Shown: positions 53,986 to 56,171 of the stretch, piece by piece
Numbering within the stretch: the first letter of the stretch is position 1
How the letters are laid out: the number at the start of each line of letters is the position of its first letter
Assembly: GCA_021325365.1 (NCBI GenBank)
Contig: JAJPHF010000172.1
Location: 1-56,171 of the forward strand
Length of the DNA: 56,171 nt
Source: Pseudomonadota bacterium
GTDB taxonomy: Bacteria > Chloroflexota > UBA6077 > JAJPHF01
Direction of reading: 5' to 3'
The notes under the pieces: model-generated
Told to the model about the DNA's origin: nothing
Databases searched by the model: none
Seen by the model: only the letters and a program-made list of their open reading frames with translations
Made by a program: the position numbers and the translations under genes

Positions 53986-53991
53986 ATTATA
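53986..53991 (-). promoter_or_regulatory. -10 element of the large kinase gene
   Basis: A perfect TATAAT on the minus strand (53991-53986), with a poor -35. The transcript would start near 53978. Confidence 0.4.
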
Positions 53992-54033
53992 GACGTGAGA
54001 GGAGGTGGTACCTAGGTCGCCGCCGCGTCTTTA

Positions 54034-54107
54034 CTAAGCCCGCGGCCAGGGATAGTGTGTCGGTTTGGCAAAGCCAAACCGACACACCGACCTGGGCCGG
54101 CCGCTTA
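54034..54107 (-). repeat. 74-bp palindromic repeat, copy 2
   Basis: This is an inverted copy of 46344-46417. On the plus strand it reads from CTAAG to GCTTA, and the core GTGTGTCGGTTTGGC-AAA-GCCAAACCGACACAC is a perfect 15-bp hairpin. It lies in the gap between the large kinase and the binding-protein gene. Confidence 0.85.
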
Positions 54108-54136
54108 GCGCCTGGCCCGGCCGGGGCGGAGCCCGC

Positions 54137-55252
54137 TTAGCGGTAAGGGCCGAGGGTGCGCAGCGCGTAGTCGGCGAAGCGCTTGTCGACGGCCACGTTC
54201 AGGTCGGTCGGGTGGTCCGTGAGGCCGCGATCGACGAACCATTGCATGGTCGTACGGAGGTCGTTCTCGTCCAGCGCCAGGTTGGGGTCCATATAGACCC
54301 ACAACATCCGGTCGTAGAGCGCGCGGTCTTTGAGCGGCGTGTTGCGGATCAGCGTGTCGATTACCGCCTCGCGGTCGCCGCGGCCGGCGATGATCGCGTC
54401 GTAGTAGTCGCGCACGCCGCGCAGGTAGGCGACCATGAAGCGCTGGCCGAGGTCCGGGTTGCGGCTCACGTAGCTCGGGCCGTAGAGAATGTTGCTCACC
54501 TGCACGCCCGGCGACCACTCGGCGGCCTCGCGCCACTTTACCGCCACGCCCCGGTCGTCGGCGATCGTCGCCTGCGGCTCGGTGAGCAGGCCCGCGTCGA
54601 TGGCGCCGTTGGCAAACGCGGCGATCTGGTCGCCCGAGCCCAGCTGTACGAGGTTCACGTCGCCGAGGCCGAGCCCCGCCCGCTGCAGCATGCGCTCGGC
54701 CAGCATCTCGATCGTGCTGCCCGACGCTAGGATGGCGAGGGTCCGGCCGCGCAGGTCGCCGTAGTCGCGCACGGCGCCGCTGTCGATGAGGTCCTTCCGC
54801 ACGTCGAGGAGCGACTGGCTGTAGCCGCGCTCGTAGCGCGAGAGCGGTGCCACGAGCCGCACCTCCACGCCGCGGTTGATGAGGTTGAACAGCGCGGCGC
54901 TGACCGCGCCACTCGCCACGTCCAGCTCGCCGGTGCTGAGCGGCGCGACGGCGAACGCCGCCGAGTCGAAGCGCGTGAAGTCCGGGCTCAGCCCCTGCTC
55001 GGCGAAGTAGCCGCGCTCGTTCGCCAGGTGGATGCCCACCTCCGAGGAGGTGGCCACGATGCCGAGGCGCACCGGCTGGAGCTGCGGCAGCGCCGCGGGC
55101 GCCACCCGGCCCGGCGCGGCGCCCGCGGCCGCCGGGGCCGCCGCGGCGCCTGCGGCTCGGGCGCCCGGCCTCCCCGGCGCGCCACCGAGCCCCAGCGCTC
55201 CCAGCAGGAGCAGTCCCACCGCTACCCGACGTGCCCAGCGTCCCCGGCGCAT
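54137..55252 (-). CDS. NMT1/SsuA-like ABC substrate-binding protein
   Basis: With the ATG at 55252 (GGGGAGAG upstream) the protein has 371 residues. The start RRGRWARRVAVGLLLLGALG is a signal peptide with no lipobox Cys, unlike the other binding proteins here. The body has QPVRLGIVATSSEVGIHLAN, ERGYFAEQGLSPDF, YGDLRGRTLAILASGSTIEM, GAIDAGLLTEPQATIADDRG and a C-terminal WFVDRGLTDHPTDLNVAVD. It should bind a small organic anion or precursor. No transporter gene adjacent. A -10 like TATAAT lies at 55338-55333. Confidence 0.87.
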   Translation of the reverse strand: MRRGRWARRVAVGLLLLGALGLGGAPGRPGARAAGAAAAPAAAGAAPGRVAPAALPQLQPVRLGIVATSSEVGIHLANERGYFAEQGLSPDFTRFDSAAFAVAPLSTGELDVASGAVSAALFNLINRGVEVRLVAPLSRYERGYSQSLLDVRKDLIDSGAVRDYGDLRGRTLAILASGSTIEMLAERMLQRAGLGLGDVNLVQLGSGDQIAAFANGAIDAGLLTEPQATIADDRGVAVKWREAAEWSPGVQVSNILYGPSYVSRNPDLGQRFMVAYLRGVRDYYDAIIAGRGDREAVIDTLIRNTPLKDRALYDRMLWVYMDPNLALDENDLRTTMQWFVDRGLTDHPTDLNVAVDKRFADYALRTLGPYR

Positions 55253-55332
55253 CGTTCTCTCCCCGCGCGAGAATGCCGCTGGCCGCGCACAACTGGCGCG
55301 GCGGCCCACGGCTGGCGGCTCGCCTGGCGCCC

Positions 55333-55338
55333 ATTATA
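55333..55338 (-). promoter_or_regulatory. -10 element of the 54137 binding-protein gene
   Basis: A perfect TATAAT on the minus strand, in the divergent gap (55253-55550). The -35 is weak. Leader about 75 bases. Confidence 0.4.
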
Positions 55339-55550
55339 CGCCCGCGCGCCCGGAGCGGCGTGCGCCGCCCGCGCGCGTCGGTGCGTCGTGGCCGCAACTG
55401 CCCCGGGACGAATGACGACCGAATCACGCTCGCGCTCGGGCGCGTAGCGTACCTAGCCAAGAGCGCCGGCCGCCCCGTAGCCTGATGAGAGAAACGGTGG
55501 CCGCGCCGTGTGGGGACTCGGGCGGGGCCGCGACACGGTCAGGAGGGCTG

Positions 55551-56072
55551 ATGATCATACCGGAGGGGGACCCGCAGCTCCACGATGCCACGCTCCACCT
55601 GCTGCACACGGCGGCGACGCAGTTCGCGCGCGTGGCGGCGGCCGTGGCGACGGGCGATGCCACCCCGGAGCTGCTGGAAGCGCGCCAGCAGGAGCTGCAA
55701 GTGGCGGCCTGCGCCTTCGCCGAAGTGTTGCAGGGCGGCGTGCTCGACGATCCTGCCGCGGCGGTGCCGGCCGAGCTGCTGCCGCCCGAGCTGAGCCCAG
55801 CCCTCCGCGGACGCGTGCTCCGCCTCATGCGCCGCTTGTCGTGGCTGGACGCGCAGGAAGTGCTCGCCATCGTGGGGACCGTCCAGGACGAGGCGACGAC
55901 GACCGCGCTCACGGAAGAAGCGCGCGTTTGGCGAGCGGTGGCTCGCCACTTGCCCGGCTACGCGGGCATTTTGGAGAGCATCCGCGCGCACGTGGACGGC
56001 TTCGACGAGCAGGATCACTGCCCGCGGTGCGAGCCGCCGCGGCCGCGGCCGCGCGGGGCGCCTCACGCATAG
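55551..56072 (+). CDS. Hypothetical protein with helical core
   Basis: The ATG at 55551 has AGGAGG four bases upstream (173 residues); an upstream ATG at 55485 is less likely. It begins MIIPEGDPQLHDATLHLLHT and is predicted mostly helical (HTAATQFARVAAAVATGDAT, ARQQELQVAACAFAEVLQGG), ending in a Cys-x-x-Cys (CPRCEPP) and a basic Pro-rich tail. No known family. Its stop overlaps that of the gene at the right edge by ten bases. Confidence 0.55.
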   Translation: MIIPEGDPQLHDATLHLLHTAATQFARVAAAVATGDATPELLEARQQELQVAACAFAEVLQGGVLDDPAAAVPAELLPPELSPALRGRVLRLMRRLSWLDAQEVLAIVGTVQDEATTTALTEEARVWRAVARHLPGYAGILESIRAHVDGFDEQDHCPRCEPPRPRPRGAPHA

Positions 56073-56171
56073 TCGTGCGAGGCGGCGGTGGGTAGCCCGC
56101 GCGTCACGTCGAGGGGCTGCACCTGCTGCGCGAGCAGGTTCAGCACGCCCTGCTGGTGCTGCACGGCGCCG
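56063..56171 (-). CDS. 3' end of an unknown gene
   Basis: The minus-strand frame is open from the right edge to a TGA at 56063-56065 and encodes at least 35 residues, AVQHQQGVLNLLAQQVQPLD followed by a dozen more. Too little is visible to name it. Reading on the right of the window would settle it. Confidence 0.4.
   Translation of the reverse strand, partial: GAVQHQQGVLNLLAQQVQPLDVTRGLPTAASHDYA

Overview
This is a roughly 70% GC bacterial window with about 50 genes and no rRNA, tRNA or CRISPR array that I could recognise. Gene content suggests a member of the Chloroflexota, perhaps near Thermomicrobia: many multidomain two-component proteins, a STAND-type LuxR regulator with a characteristic N-terminal domain, a Uma2 nuclease, a GVYG-repeat exported protein, many lipoprotein substrate-binding proteins, and short palindromic repeats between and inside genes. 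The taxonomic call is inference; there is no marker gene for it.

Layout. 1-2703 (minus) is part of a Tad/type IVc pilus cluster (tadZ with a receiver domain, tadB, partial tadC), with no tadA in its usual place. 2.9-8.9 kb holds a DUF4346-like protein, two unusual response-regulator proteins, and an hsp20-lon stress operon closed by a strong terminator. 9.2-13.6 kb has a protein with a PEP-CTERM-like tail, then a kinase/receiver/OmpR-regulator operon preceded by a four-repeat operator-like array and a promoter. 13.6-14.4 kb is a repeat-rich spacer. 14.4-30.6 kb is accessory metabolism and signalling: a LigB/LigA extradiol dioxygenase, a cupin, a LuxR-type regulator, an IS66 remnant, orphan substrate-binding proteins, a vapBC remnant, an LLM oxidoreductase, a kinase/receiver pair, a Ser/Thr kinase fused to a cyclic-nucleotide-binding domain, and a VOC/binding-protein/comB operon.

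30.6-35.3 kb carries pcm, a second VOC gene, and a PP2C phosphatase followed by a protein with a zinc ribbon, three FHA domains and a TadZ-like ATPase. 35.6-40.4 kb has a zinc alcohol dehydrogenase, the GVYG-repeat protein, another binding protein and Uma2. 40.6-46.9 kb is a cofactor run on the plus strand: mnmA, coaX, coaBC, folE, folP, folK, and a DsrE-like gene. 46.9-54 kb has two small hypothetical genes and a dense signalling block (hybrid kinase; NarL regulator overlapping a very large REC-GAF-PAS kinase). The end has another binding protein, a hypothetical gene and the 3' end of a further gene.

The most striking observation is the DsrE-like gene at 46518-46880. An in-frame TGA falls where a redox Cys is expected (giving U-G-A-C), and 40 further codons continue in the same frame to a normal end, so it is a candidate selenoprotein. 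Also notable are a 74-bp palindromic repeat present twice in opposite orientations (one copy supplies the folK stop codon), intergenic-type repeats translated into the N-termini of CoaBC, FolP and FolK, the phospho-regulated TadZ variants (receiver-fused and triple-FHA-fused), and an 11-bp-spaced operator array upstream of the OmpR-type operon.
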